A DNA stretch of 64,000 bases from Luidia sarsii. Taxonomy: Eukaryota; Echinodermata; Asteroidea; Paxillosida; Luidiidae. The translations under genes and the position numbers were made by a program. The stretch covers positions 13,161,400 through 13,225,399 of the forward strand of contig OX465109.1 in assembly GCA_949987565.1 (NCBI GenBank), given 5' to 3'. Under the pieces are notes generated by a model, which worked only from the letters and a program-made list of their open reading frames with translations, had not been told where the DNA came from and made no database searches. Of the stretch, positions 22,601-30,325 are shown in pieces; within the stretch, counting starts at the first letter, position 1, and each line of letters starts with the position of its first letter.

Positions 22601-23995
22601 TTCTGAGGAGAGCAAGTAACTCAACATTTTGTTCAGTCTGTGCTATGCCTGTCGTCGGGAGACTTTCCTGACTTTGATAAATGGTCAGAATTCATTTGAC
22701 GAAGAATCGTGTTTTCATCTTGGAAGGTTTCCGATGACATGCTTGATGGTCTAGTACAACGATGTCAAAGTCTACTGAAGCTTAGTCTGGCCTGGTGTGG
22801 CAGAGGCAAAGTGGACTGTACAGGCAGCCTGGGTGCCGACTCATTGGCCAGGTAAACTTGTCTGGACACAGTGTTGGGGCAAATCTCAGTGTCCTATCTC
22901 TGTTTGAGTTATTGTGGCCTGCAGTCAGATTTCCCAAAACACGTCTTATTTTATTGTGGCCTTAGATCTGTGGCCTGAGATTTGTCATGAGATCTGTAGC
23001 CTGGGATCTGTGGCCTAGGATCTGTGGCCTGAGATCTGTGGCCTAGGATCTGTGACCTTAGATCTGTGACCTGAGATATGTGGCCTGAGATCTATGGCCT
23101 AGGATCTGTGACCTAAGATATGTGACCTGAGATCCAAGGCCTGAGATATGTGGCCTGAGATTTGTGGCTTTAGATATGTGGCCTAGGATCTGCAGCCTTA
23201 GAAATGTGGCCTGAGATCTGTGGCCTAGGATCTGTGACCTTAGATATGTGACCTGAGATCCATGGCCTTAGATCTGTGGCCTGAGATATGTGGCCTGTGA
23301 TTTATGGCTTTAGATATGTGGCCTAGGATCTGCAGCCTTAGATATGTGGCCTGAGATCTGTGGCCTAGGATCTGTGACCTTAGATATGTGACCTGAGATC
23401 CATGGCCTTAGATCTTTGGCCTGAGATATGTGGCCTGTGATTTGTGGCTTTAGATATGTGGCCTAGGATCTGCAGCCTTAGATATGTGGCCTGAGATCCG
23501 TGGCCTACGATCTGTGGCCTGAGATCTGTGTCCTAAGATCTTTTGCTTAGGATTTGTTGCCTGGAAAGTGAGCAAGGGAACATTTTAGGATAGATACCTT
23601 GGTCTTTTCTTAGCTTCTGTGTTCTTGAATAACAGCATAAGATTGTATATGTACATCGTGTGTGTATGTGAGCTCCTCAGGAAGTTGAGATAGTTTTGAG
23701 GAGTGCTTATTGGCCCTATAGCCATGATAACCAGGTGAAAATAATATGAAGGAGAGGATATGCCATTGTTATGGAGTGCATTGAACAAGAGTAGTGTCAA
23801 TGTTATTTTGCAGAATACCCTCCTGTGTGTTTCAATCACATCTCTGAGCACAGCCTGGTTTGCTTCGGTTTCCAATTTCCCACAGCTTTATATTGCAGTG
23901 TGGAGCTGAATTGAGATGCCTTCGTTTATCAGCGTGTGACTTTCTGACAGGAGATAGCATAAAGGTCATAGCTGCCAACTGCCCACATCTAGAAG
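9149..23995 (+). CDS. FBXL4: FBXL4 ortholog, F-box and leucine-rich repeat protein 4, exons 1-9 (3' part missing)
   Basis: Nine exons join in consistent phase to about 366 residues when started at the ATG at 9176: 9149-9370, 17671-17764, 18304-18439, 20026-20118, 20263-20357, 21422-21531, 21779-21919, 22727-22851 and 23886-23995. In order they give a basic N-terminus, the FAKEVLHFSSQYG block, a discoidin-like domain (RTYGPWW; VRIYETYHPGSVVEIYAC; RYYTELDAVEL), a spacer, the F-box (FDMLPGEVIQLIFSYLDLPN) and the first leucine-rich repeats. Vertebrate FBXL4 is about 620 residues, so roughly 240 C-terminal LRR residues are lacking here. Known family role: substrate receptor of an SCF (SKP1-CUL1) ubiquitin ligase at mitochondria that limits mitophagy by turning over BNIP3/NIX. 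No stop or frameshift interrupts the exons. The start is uncertain: an upstream exon may exist, since 9148 looks like an acceptor. Confidence 0.85.
9560..9800 (+). repeat. dispersed repeat shared with 17265-17400 and 61205-61380
   Basis: Shares AAGGTCTTAGAAA, TGAAATAACACACCTGTGAA and GGTGAAAAACTGGCTAATTT with the reverse complement of 61205-61380, and TGAGCTGAAA.GTTCACAGGTGTG (other strand) with 17300-17330. The GGCACGGCCGATTATT part also recurs in reverse at 16690-16770. It lies just upstream of the mobile-gene exon at 9991 and may be part of that element. Confidence 0.5.
9991..10260 (+). pseudogene. broken first exon of a mobile-element-type gene
   Basis: A frame starting ATGATGGCGGATGC runs through FLSFSEKSWRKFLECA, one stop codon (TGA at 10138-10140), then WQNVSASAEAEIVRKAEQN and on to a clean AAG/GTACGT donor at 10261. 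The F(T/S)EKSW.KFL.CA..W pattern is, from memory, the first-exon signature of a multicopy family of uncharacterised proteins in lancelets, corals and echinoderms. The stop could be a CpG decay of CGA (Arg). A CCAAT motif lies upstream at about 9940. The exon ends in phase 0, and an AG at 13157 opens the downstream frame in phase 0, so it may belong to the gene at 13158-16345 (inference). Confidence 0.5.
10553..10683. repeat. (TAG)n microsatellite
   Basis: Nearly uninterrupted TAG/AGT trinucleotide repeat with a few changes to ACTAG and TAATAG. Confidence 0.95.
10800..10860. repeat. foldback-family end fragment
   Basis: AAGGGGTCCATGTTACTCGGA matches the right end of the 7942-8838 foldback element. 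Confidence 0.5.
11293..11455. mobile_element. short inverted-repeat element (MITE-like, about 160 bp)
   Basis: Left arm GCATTCTTCGG..AAATGCTATTTTGCTGTTCCC is mirrored on the right by GGGAACAGCAAATTAGCAT..GAAGAATGC. The interior includes GACGTAATGAAAATTGGCCAAT. It has no coding capacity. Confidence 0.55.
11812..11995 (+). repeat. tRNA-derived SINE, 3' half of head plus tail
   Basis: A partial B-box region (TCGGGTACGAGTACCAGTCC) is followed by the SINE body AGTCAAAGATTTCTTTGCCA, AAAAGTTCCCTGTCAGTTTT, AATCCACTTTGTGTGATCCC and AGCTGCGGTAGCCAGGTTTA. Confidence 0.6.
12153..12245 (+). repeat. tRNA-derived SINE head (Pol III promoter)
   Basis: A box TAGCTTAGATGGAAGAGC (12161-12178) and B box GGTTTGAGTCC (12205-12215) have tRNA-like spacing, followed by the family junction ACCAGTCAAGGTTTTC. 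Related heads lie at 18590-18690 (minus), 29420-29550 (minus) and 32140-32240 (plus). Confidence 0.7.
12560..12640 (-). repeat. SINE head fragment, minus strand
   Basis: GCAAAGACAAATGTTGACTGG, GGGACCTGAATCCTGGACC and CTGGA match the reverse complement of the SINE B-box and junction region. Confidence 0.5.
13158..16345 (+). pseudogene. decayed multicopy (mobile-type) gene, uncharacterised DNID/EETLSG family
   Basis: Pieces of one long protein follow in order on the + strand: CIICTQKSRWNLDRTS with HYHRRCYQEYTR; VKEMEGVDCPNYRSHKLK; HPSGELPWPPTADD; VLYLSSGGKLSTPKH; WDNIDFGEETLSGKGTTHG; IPGWTGFN; VVVVFDQTLYAKAEQIRWK; IGKRFSDAGLRDAVIESG; and SLRSMLPWFLAYDRMNYS. From memory this order is typical of large uncharacterised proteins with a cysteine-rich N-terminus that are repeated many times in lancelet, cnidarian and echinoderm genomes and are probably spread by mobile elements. 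Function is unknown. Breaks: frameshifts near 13666, 15065, 15310 and 15600, an insertion at 14135-14896, and loss of the 3' end after about 16345. It lies in FBXL4 intron 1, same strand. AG at 13157 or 13188 could be the exon acceptor. Confidence 0.7.
14135..14896. mobile_element. 762-bp terminal-inverted-repeat element inserted in the decayed gene
   Basis: The left end GGGCTGATTTCACAAAG..TTAGGAC is mirrored by the right end GTCCTGAGTTAGGAC..CTTTGTGAAATCGGCCC. The subterminal regions are full of (C)TTAGGAC / GTCCTAA boxes in both orientations. There is no transposase frame. The host protein pieces on the two sides (ending ..CSNQP and starting EATSRVEV..) abut when the element is skipped, which fixes its borders to within a few bases. 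No clear target-site duplication longer than 2-3 bases is seen. Confidence 0.75.
16368..16445 (+). repeat. PLE-associated tail repeat
   Basis: CATGGTGTTACCGCAAACC and AAAACCTTCAAATCTCAT recur, with changes, at 20565-20625 and 59398-59465. In the last copy they directly follow a candidate hammerhead ribozyme. Confidence 0.5.
16453..16620. mobile_element. pogo/Tigger-like DNA transposon end (MITE fragment)
   Basis: Starts CAGTGGAACGTCGCTATAATG and repeats GAATGCCGATATACCGAAC, TTCGGTTATAATGAAC and CTATAACGAACGATCGCTATA. The CAGTGGAAC.TCG.TATAA start is typical of pogo-class (Tc1/mariner) terminal repeats. The opposite end is not visible, so the element is truncated. Class assignment is from memory. 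Confidence 0.55.
17265..17400 (-). repeat. dispersed repeat (see 9560-9800 and 61205-61380)
   Basis: TTGAGCTGAAATGTTCACAGG, TGCTATTTCATGGATCAGAC and GACCTTGACCAATG match the repeat at 61260-61375 with substitutions. Confidence 0.5.
17671..17764 (+). CDS. FBXL4: FBXL4 exon 2
   Basis: Acceptor CCTTTCACAG, donor GTGAGT. Encodes RTYGPWWKQTPSS and the GFRGNKPYMGQDFV segment. The RTYG.WW start of this exon is a landmark of the FBXL4 discoidin-like domain. Phase 0 in, phase 1 out. Confidence 0.85.
18125..18245. repeat. degenerate palindromic PLE-type end
   Basis: CTAGCAGGACCTTTCTCAAA faces GATGCTAGGAGCGAAATG. The following AAGCAGTTTGCAACATTTTTA also follows the copies at 413-522 and 18965-19045. 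Confidence 0.6.
18304..18439 (+). CDS. FBXL4: FBXL4 exon 3
   Basis: Acceptor TTGACAG, donor GTGAGT. Encodes DQAVYPSEVRIYETYHPGSV and EIYACEL, the most conserved strand-turn region of the discoidin-like domain. Phase 1 in, phase 2 out. Confidence 0.88.
18590..18690 (-). repeat. tRNA-derived SINE, minus strand
   Basis: On the minus strand: CCATCTAAGGGCTGGGTAGC, A box TAGCTCAGATGGAAGAGC, B box GGTTCAAGTCCCG, then the junction CAGTCAAAGTTTTCTTTGCC. This is the best-preserved head of the family in the window. Confidence 0.75.
18745..19100. repeat. PLE-type end copies, including a palindromic one at 18965-19045
   Basis: 18965-19045 is an inverted pair (GTTTCAATCCTAGCTGGACC / GGTCCGGCTAGGATTGAAAC). 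It is followed by the shared TTTTGGTAATTTTAGTCAG. Upstream, 18750-18960 resembles, in reverse, the 3' region of the PLE at 4606-4935 (AAGCTGGTAGA..GATGAAA). Confidence 0.55.
20026..20118 (+). CDS. FBXL4: FBXL4 exon 4
   Basis: Acceptor CACACCAAG, donor GTAGGC. In frame with exon 3 it encodes RWHCLWSGNPQ..SLCDPRIFSPPLRTVKFAT, corresponding to the RWEILWS segment of vertebrate FBXL4. Phase 2 in, phase 2 out. Confidence 0.82.
20263..20357 (+). CDS. FBXL4: FBXL4 exon 5
   Basis: Acceptor CACCCTCTAG, donor GTGAAG. Encodes LLRLVFHHKHLRYYTELDAV followed by ELVGS. The YYTELDAV motif is diagnostic for FBXL4. Phase 2 in, phase 1 out. Confidence 0.87.
20440..20640. repeat. PLE end sequences in opposite orientations
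   Basis: 20455-20545 is, on the minus strand, a degenerate copy of the hammerhead-bearing PLE end at 59311-59400 (GGCTCTTTTCAGAACCACAC; ACACACTACC..AAACATTGAGT). 20565-20625 on the plus strand carries its usual downstream block TTTCCACCATGCGAACCTTC. Confidence 0.55.
21422..21531 (+). CDS. FBXL4: FBXL4 exon 6
   Basis: Acceptor TGTGTGCTAG, donor GTAGGT. Encodes the acidic linker DLDEAYVAHMQK and NGCFDMLP, the beginning of the F-box. Aligns with the DDAYAEK..GYFDKLP region of the vertebrate protein but is shorter. Phase 1 in, phase 0 out. Confidence 0.8.
21779..21919 (+). CDS. FBXL4: FBXL4 exon 7 (F-box)
   Basis: Acceptor TTTTCCCTGCAG, donor GTAAAA. Encodes GEVIQLIFSYLDLPNLCQSS followed by RTCKLF and EIDLQPYWSK. 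This is the F-box helix set that binds SKP1, plus the conserved L.PYW that leads into the LRRs. Phase 0 on both sides. Confidence 0.9.
22083..22163. repeat. degenerate palindromic PLE-type end
   Basis: GGATCCTAGCAGGACCTTCC..AAAGGCCTTTG..ACTAGGATCAAAACTTCAGG. A related GCCTAGCGGAACCTTTCTCA lies at about 22240. Confidence 0.6.
22585..22685 (-). repeat. degenerate hammerhead-type PLE end, minus strand
   Basis: Reverse complement reads CCCGACGACAGGCATAG..AAAATGTTGAGT..GCTCTCCTCAGAACCACAC, a decayed copy of the sequence at 59311-59385. The catalytic core is not intact. Confidence 0.5.
22727..22851 (+). CDS. FBXL4: FBXL4 exon 8 (LRR)
   Basis: Acceptor CATCTTGGAAG, donor GTAAAC. Encodes LDGLVQRCQSLLKLSLAWCG and GSLGADSLA, the first cysteine-containing leucine-rich repeat. 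Less conserved than its neighbours but phase-consistent (0 in, 2 out). Confidence 0.75.
22915..23565. repeat. minisatellite of about 14-15 bp (GATCTGTGGCCTGA) with a 140-bp higher-order period
   Basis: More than 40 variants of GATCTGTGGCCTGA / GATATGTGACCTTA in tandem. A longer block including GATCTGTGACCTTAGATATG occurs at 23229 and again at 23369, which shows a 140-bp higher-order repeat. It sits in FBXL4 intron 8, immediately after exon 8. Confidence 0.9.
23886..23995 (+). CDS. FBXL4: FBXL4 exon 9 (LRR), last exon seen
   Basis: Acceptor TTTCCCACAG, donor GTAAGT. Encodes FILQCGAELRCLRLSACDFL and IKVIAANCPHLE, a typical cysteine-type LRR. Ends in phase 1, so a further exon is required. None is seen up to 64000. 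Confidence 0.85.
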
Positions 23996-23999
23996 GTAA

Positions 24000-25720
24000 G
24001 TGCAAGTGATTCCACATATCCATATTGTGACTGGGATATGGATAGAAGCAAGCTCACTGCCTCTCATTGAAATCTGACTGGAATGGGTTGGGTGAGTGGA
24101 TTGTAGGTCCTTATGGGTCATTTTGAGACCACTGTCTGGGATCTGACTTTCACTCCTGGTTCTTTCATCTGTTTAAAAGTGATTATAGCCTGCATTTAAG
24201 CACAGGGTGTGGCTTCTTTTGTATGTTTTAGAGTAGACGGTATACATTAATGAAAATTCATCAACAGTGCAGGAGGACTTGAGTCCCATTTTTTTAGGAC
24301 TTGGACTTGAACAGTCAGGACTCTGTTATCTGGAGGACTCAGTTCGAGTTCTCCCCCAAAACCACAGAAATGTTTTACCTTAATTTCACTGGAACTTCAT
24401 TTCATGAAGATAGTCTAAAACTCTGCATTACGATATATGGCACAACGTATGGGTTTGCCTATTCCTAAACTACTTGTAAAGACGCAAGTGCATGGCGATA
24501 ATGTACTATACTCGTACAGTGCTTGGAATTCCACCAGGCACATGGGTGTTCCATAATGCACAGCCCAAAGAAATTATGCATGGTGTATGGCCACATTTTG
24601 ATGCGCCTATGTGTGTGGTCTGGATGATTCAGTTGGTGCCTGGTGGAATTAACTACACCGTATAATATTAATTTAGAATTCATCATGTGGAACCAGCGTT
24701 CTTTTAAGCAAACACGTGGGAACATCTACACATAGTGGCCAGGCAACATGCACAACTTTTGTGGCGAAATAACTAATGTGGGAACTTCTGAGTGAGTTTA
24801 GCTGTGGCAAAGTGCAGCGTCCAATAATAGCATTGATCATGAATAGCTGAGGATCAGTAATGGTGGAGTCATAAAACCACCAGCCTTAATGAAGTGAAGC
24901 AAAACTTATTAGTTCATGACCCCCAAACAATTTGTCTTTACATGATTGGTACAGTTCAACGCTATAAAATATCCTTCATGTTGTTTTTGTCATAATAAGC
25001 TCAGTGACTGCTTGCGTTGGTCACTGCATGCCAACGAGTGCAGCTCAGCATACACTTGAAGACAAGGCCGGCGCTATCATATAAAGGCCACTTTAGAAAT
25101 AACATTCCATTGTATTTTTAAAAGGACAATAATTGGCAAGATGGTTACAGTTAAAAAAAAGAGCATCATTTCTAGAAATTCAGCCCCTGTGATGCAAGCC
25201 TTGCTTGAATGAAGGTTACAAATGTACTGCCAAAATAGCACACCCTGAACCACGACACAAATCAAACAGGATGGGGCTTAAAATACAAAGTGACAGCCAA
25301 CTTTTGCAAAATATTTATTCTGCTGTCAAGGATCCTGAGTGATATGTTCCCATTTACTCCAGATTAATTTATTTTGCTCGTGCAAAAAATGTAAAATCTT
25401 TGTGCAGAAGTCAGCAGATATTTGCCTTTACTATAAAAAAATAGATGGTTCAACCAGAGCGTAAGGAAGCACCTGTTTCAAAAAGAGATTAAGTTTAACA
25501 GTCTTTACCTCTGAAAGAAATTTACGATTACTTGACCACTTACAGTACATGTACATTGTGTAAGTTATTTCAGTCTTCAACTATTGTCTCCAGCAGTCTG
25601 CTCTAGACATGATTCAATAGGCAAGAAGAATCAAGCTGTGAATTCAGGTCAATAATAAGTGCAAATTATTCAAATGTACGAATGCCACCGAGATTCCAAG
25701 AACACTACTTGAAATTCTTG
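24000..25720. other. FBXL4 intron 9 start; no gene recognised
   Basis: No LRR-coding exon found on the + strand. Around 24280-24345 the phrase GGACTTGGACTTGAAC..GGACTC resembles the unit of the minisatellite at 25725 and could be its seed. A 200-base stretch at 24510-24660 has an inverted relation (CTTGGAATTCCACCAGGCAC / GTGCCTGGTGGAATTAA), so a short MITE-like element may lie there. Confidence 0.45.
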
Positions 25721-25724
25721 AAAG

Positions 25725-27505
25725 GATTTGGACTCAGATAGCAAGGATTCTGACTTGGACTCATATAGCAAGGACTCTGACTTAGACTCGGATAGCAAGG
25801 ACTCGGACTTGGACTCAGATAGCAAGGACTCGGACTTGGACTCGGATAGCAAGGACTCGAACTTGGACTCGGATAGCAAGGACTCGGATAGCAAGGACTC
25901 GGACTTGAACTCGGATAGCAAGGACTCAGATAGCAAGGACTCGGACTTGGACTCGGATAGCAAGGACTCGGATAGCAAGGACTCGGACTTGAACTCGGAT
26001 AGCAAGGATTCTGACTTGGACTCAGATAGCAAGGATTCTGACTTGGACTCAGATAGCAAGGATTCTGACTTGGACTCAGATAGCAAGGATTCTGACTTGG
26101 ACTCGGATAGCAAGGACTCGGACTTAGACTCGGATAGCAAGGACTTGGACTTAGACTCGGATAGCAAGGACTCGAACTTGGACTCGGATAGCAAGGACTC
26201 GGATAGCAAGGACTCGGACTTGAACTCGGATAGCAAGGACTCGGACTCAGATAGCAAGGACTCGGACTTGAACTCGGATAGCAAGGACTCGGATAGCAAG
26301 GACTCGGACTTGAACTCGGATAGCAAGGACTCGGACTCAGATAGCAAGGACTCGGACTTGAACTCGGATAGCAAGGACTCGGACTTGAACTTGGATAGCA
26401 AGGACTCGGATAGCAAGGACTCGGACTTGAACTAGGATAGCAAGGACTCGAACTTGGACTCAGATAGGAAGGACTTGGACTCGGATAGCAAGGACTCGAA
26501 CTTGGACTAAGATAGCAAGGACTCGAACTTGGACTCGGATAGCAAGGATTCTGACTTGGACTCAGATAGCAAGGATTCTGACTTGGACTCGGATAGCAAG
26601 GACTCGGACTTAGACTCGGATAGCAAGGACTCGGACTTAGACTCGGATAGCAAGGACTCGAACTTGGACTCAGATAGCAAGGACTCGAACTTGGACTCGG
26701 ATAGCAAGGACTCGGATAGCAAGGACTCGGACTTGAACTCGGATAGCAAGGACTCGGATAGCAAGGACTTAGACTTGGACTCGGATAGCAAGGACTCGGA
26801 CTCAGATAGCAAGGACTTGGACTCGGATAGCAAGGACTTAGACTTGGACTCGGATAGCAAGGACTTGGACTCAGATAGCAAGGACTTGGACTCGGATAGC
26901 AAGGACTTAGACTTGGACTCGGATAGCAAGGACTCGGACTCAGATAGCAAGGACTTGGACTCGGATAGCAAGGACTTGGACTTGGACTTGGATAGCAAGG
27001 ACTCGGACTCGGATAGCAAGGACTCGGACTCAGATAGCAAGGACTTGGACTCGGATAGCAAGGACTTAGACTTGGACTCGGATAGCAAGGACTCGGACTC
27101 AGATAGCAAGGACTTGGACTCGGATAGCAAGGACTTAGACTTGGACTCGGATAGCAAGGACTTGGACTCAGATAGCAAGGACTTGGACTCGGATAGCAAG
27201 GACTTAGACTTGGACTCGGATAGCAAGGACTCGGACTCAGATAGCAAGGACTTGGACTCGGATAGCAAGGACTTAGACTTGGACTCGGATAGCAAGGACT
27301 TGGACTCGGATAGCAAGGACTTGGACTCGGATAGCAAGGACTTGGACTCGGATAGCAAGGACTTGGACTCAGATAGCAAGGACTTGGACTTGGACTCAGA
27401 TAGCAAGAACTTGGACTCAGATAGCAAGGACTTGGACTCGGATAGCAAGGACTTGTACTTGGACTCAAATAGCAAGGACTTGGACTTTGAATCAAAGGAC
27501 TCGAC
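25725..27505. repeat. 1.78-kb minisatellite of 18-bp and 9-bp modules (GACTCGGATAGCAAGGAC)
   Basis: Tandem modules GACTCGGATAGCAAGGAC (18 bp) are interspersed with GACTTG-type 9-bp modules. The + strand reads as Asp-Ser-Asp-Ser-Lys-Asp repeats in two long open frames (25728-26435 and 26529-27539). The minus strand reads as Pro-Ser-Pro-Cys-Tyr repeats over the whole array (25705-27495, 596 codons) and as Ser-Leu-Leu-Ser-Glu repeats. Frames are open on both strands because the unit lacks stops, so none is taken as a gene. It lies in the FBXL4 long intron. Confidence 0.85.
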
Positions 27506-27509
27506 TACA

Positions 27510-29415
27510 GCACTGGGAAGGACTCGACTACAATACTGATCATAAACAGTTGATATAAAGAGGTAAAGGTAAACAGATTCACAGAGATATCGGGCGGGAA
27601 TTTGTACAATTTACCTTGTACACATGTATATGTACAGGACTGCACTCGGTGCCTTTGGCTGCTAAAATGCTATCAGGCCATATGAGACTGTAAGGGTAGT
27701 AGCCTGGCTGGCCTGCATATAATTACAGTCAAGTGTTCAGCCGATTCAGTAGCCCTTGAAATCAAATGACTCGAAGTAGTTCTTGGCCACTAACAAATAC
27801 ATTTGGCTACATGTACATAAGAGGTCACTGTCTCCTTGAGACATGTCTCCTTGAGACAGAGTATAAATTGACCGTACCATAGAGTTACTGGATCTGGTCA
27901 GAGCTGCACTTGGAAAGAGATTTGTACATCTCATTGCAAACTTTCTGCGATGCTTACTACATGTTTGAAGCACTGCTTTTGAAAAAAAACTAATACATGT
28001 ACATGTACATGTGGATTATCACAGTATACTGAGACCTTATTGAAAATTATACATTGGTTTACGTTCTTTAAAGTCAATTGAAGACAAATGAATATCACAA
28101 TTTGGCATTAAACATGTTCATTTTTACATGTATACGTATGTTATAATCCCTGATCAAACGTCATTGTCTTTAATTAACTTAAATTTTGCCTGTAGTTATT
28201 GTGTTAATCTGATTTTTATTTTTATTTTTCCTCTGAAAAGCCTGTACCGTACCGTAGTTTCCTGACACATTCAGTGTGTACTGCATAATGCATTAGTTAA
28301 TTTTTTTTTTTAGTTCGGCCCCAGTCTTTTCCTTTCACCAAAAAGTGTGAAAATGTAGCTGGCTGAGACGTCTGTCTACAAGCTTTCTCCTCGGAATCTG
28401 ATGAATTCCCCGTCGATAACAAAGAAAGAAAATGCTGGAAATACCTGGTTTTCTGATGGTAATAGATGGGAACACAGTGCAAAACTACATACTGTACAGA
28501 AAAATTGTGTGACCCTCAATGGTATCCAAGTCATTGACAGCGAGCTTTGTCAAATGGACCCTGCACTGCAGGCATTCGATGGGCCTGATCATTTTGGTCA
28601 TGTCAGCCACAGTCAGTGTGTTTTTGATGTTCAAACACGGCTTTATTCAGGTAATAAATACATGTTTATTCTGTCCTTAGTGGCATCGCAGCAGTCTTCA
28701 GCATGAATTCAATATGAAATCACATGGCAATGAATTTGTAATTTGTCTATATTCACTCAAGAATTGTTTACTCTAGAGAAGTTTTCAAAGTGTGCACTGA
28801 CTGTTAGTATGCACAAACATGCTTTGTAAAACTTCCCTGACCATGCTGACATGAGTCATGGACCAGTTAGTCCCCTGAACAATTTCCATTGAGTTGTGCC
28901 TGCTCCCCCTTTTAAATCTTAATTACATGCATTTTTTATCCTTTTTTCTAAAGTTTATAATTTGAAACAATACTTGAATGTATATTTTCTTAAGCCAGTA
29001 TTATTTGAATTGCATTGCAGTTGACCTTTAAAGAAATTTTGAAAACTTCACAGACTGACATTACGAAAGTATACAAATCTAAATATCAATCAAATATGCA
29101 AAGATGTTACACAAAATTGTCTAAAACTGCCAGCATGAGACTGCACCTGTCTCTATACAGACTGCATAAATCCACTCTTGGCTCCAAAAGTCAGGATTAC
29201 CTCTAACAAAACTTAAGTACATAATCAGCCTCAGCAGACTGAATGCTATTCTAAAGTAAATCCTTACTATCAAAGTTGTTAAGTTCCCCCTTGTATGCCC
29301 TGGTTATGGTCAATTCTGGCCCAAAGAACACAAGCATGTGACAAGACTGATTCATTGAGGGAAGTGACTGAAAAGCTAAAACTTCTCAAGATTCTAACAA
29401 TTACAATTACCGGTA
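27510..29415. other. no gene recognised
   Basis: 28330-28655 contains a 101-codon open frame (from 28401) followed by AG/GTAATA. It shows no family features and I do not call it a gene. TACATG runs near 27995. The rest is AT-rich and unassigned. Confidence 0.4.
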
Positions 29416-29419
29416 ATCT

Positions 29420-29550
29420 AAATGGCAAAGAAAACTTTGACTGGACCAGGATTTGAACCTAAGACATCTGGTTTTCGAGTACCACTTTTATAATGTGAGC
29501 TATCCAGCCCTTAGATGGTGTCCTTTCCATATAGTCAACTAGTCTTTTCC
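29420..29550 (-). repeat. tRNA-derived SINE, minus strand
   Basis: AAAGAAAACTTTGACTGGACC, GGATTTGAACCT (B box on the minus strand), GTGAGCTATCCAGCCCTTAG and AGTCAACTAGTCTTTTCC match the family copies at 18590-18690 and 3251-3312. Confidence 0.65.
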
Positions 29551-30125
29551 AGGGTATTACAATTAATGAAAACATTGCAATTAAACATTACAAATTAGAG
29601 TTTTTTCTATAATGGATAGAGCACGCAATGTCTTGCATGGTCTCACTGTAAACTTTTCACTCTGATTATAAGATGAAGCATTACTGTTTTTATAATGGTT
29701 TATTCTTTAATAAGATATGCTGATTATGAACAGTAATACATCCTTAAAAAAGGATAGAAAACTGCTCACTCACTTAAGTTACCCAAAATTTATGCAATAT
29801 CAATCAAATAGTAAAATTATTCATATTGGCCAAACATCAGTGAAGATTTAAGAAATTACAAATACTGAATTTACATTGAACAATTGAATATCAGTTACAT
29901 CCCTACAAGTATATAAAACTGTTCAGTCTGAAAAATATGAATGAATGTACAACATTACGCACAAAATACACCAAAATATACAAATCTCAATGTCAATCAA
30001 ATATTGACAAATGTAATCCTATTTGAACATATGTAACAATTATATCTGTTACTCTTATACACAATTTAAGTGATCCACATTTAAAGAAATGACAGAAAAT
30101 TACTGAGTCTGACTAAATTTAAATG
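29551..30125. other. AT-rich, no gene recognised
   Basis: Contains repeated phrases (AAACTGCTCACTCACTTAAG; ATACAAATCTCAATGTCAAT) related to 22010-22060 and 29060-29095. These may be flanks of the same PLE family. No coding potential. Confidence 0.35.
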
Positions 30126-30325
30126 TCGGACAATGCCTGACATTTTTATCCTAGCACTTAGCAGGACCTTTCTCAAAGCAGAAACCTGGCTTTGAGAAAG
30201 GTGCTGTGAGGATATTTCACTTCATCGTGTGTAGTGGATAGACAGTCTTTGTCTAAGGAGACAGTAATGCCTTTGAGAAAGGTCCTGCTAGGATCAAAAC
30301 GTCAGGCCCACTAAATTTTAAGAGA
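30126..30325. repeat. two PLE-type end copies (palindromic and single arm)
   Basis: 30135-30215 is a degenerate inverted pair around AGCAGAAACCTGGCTTTGAG. 30268-30322 is a clean single arm: CCTTTGAGAAAGGTCC, GGATCAAAACGTCAGGCCC, ACTAAATTTTAAG. Confidence 0.65.

Noticed and set aside
28401..28706. A 101-codon + strand frame as a gene
   Set aside because: No acceptor or domain, and no agreement between frames; left as unassigned.
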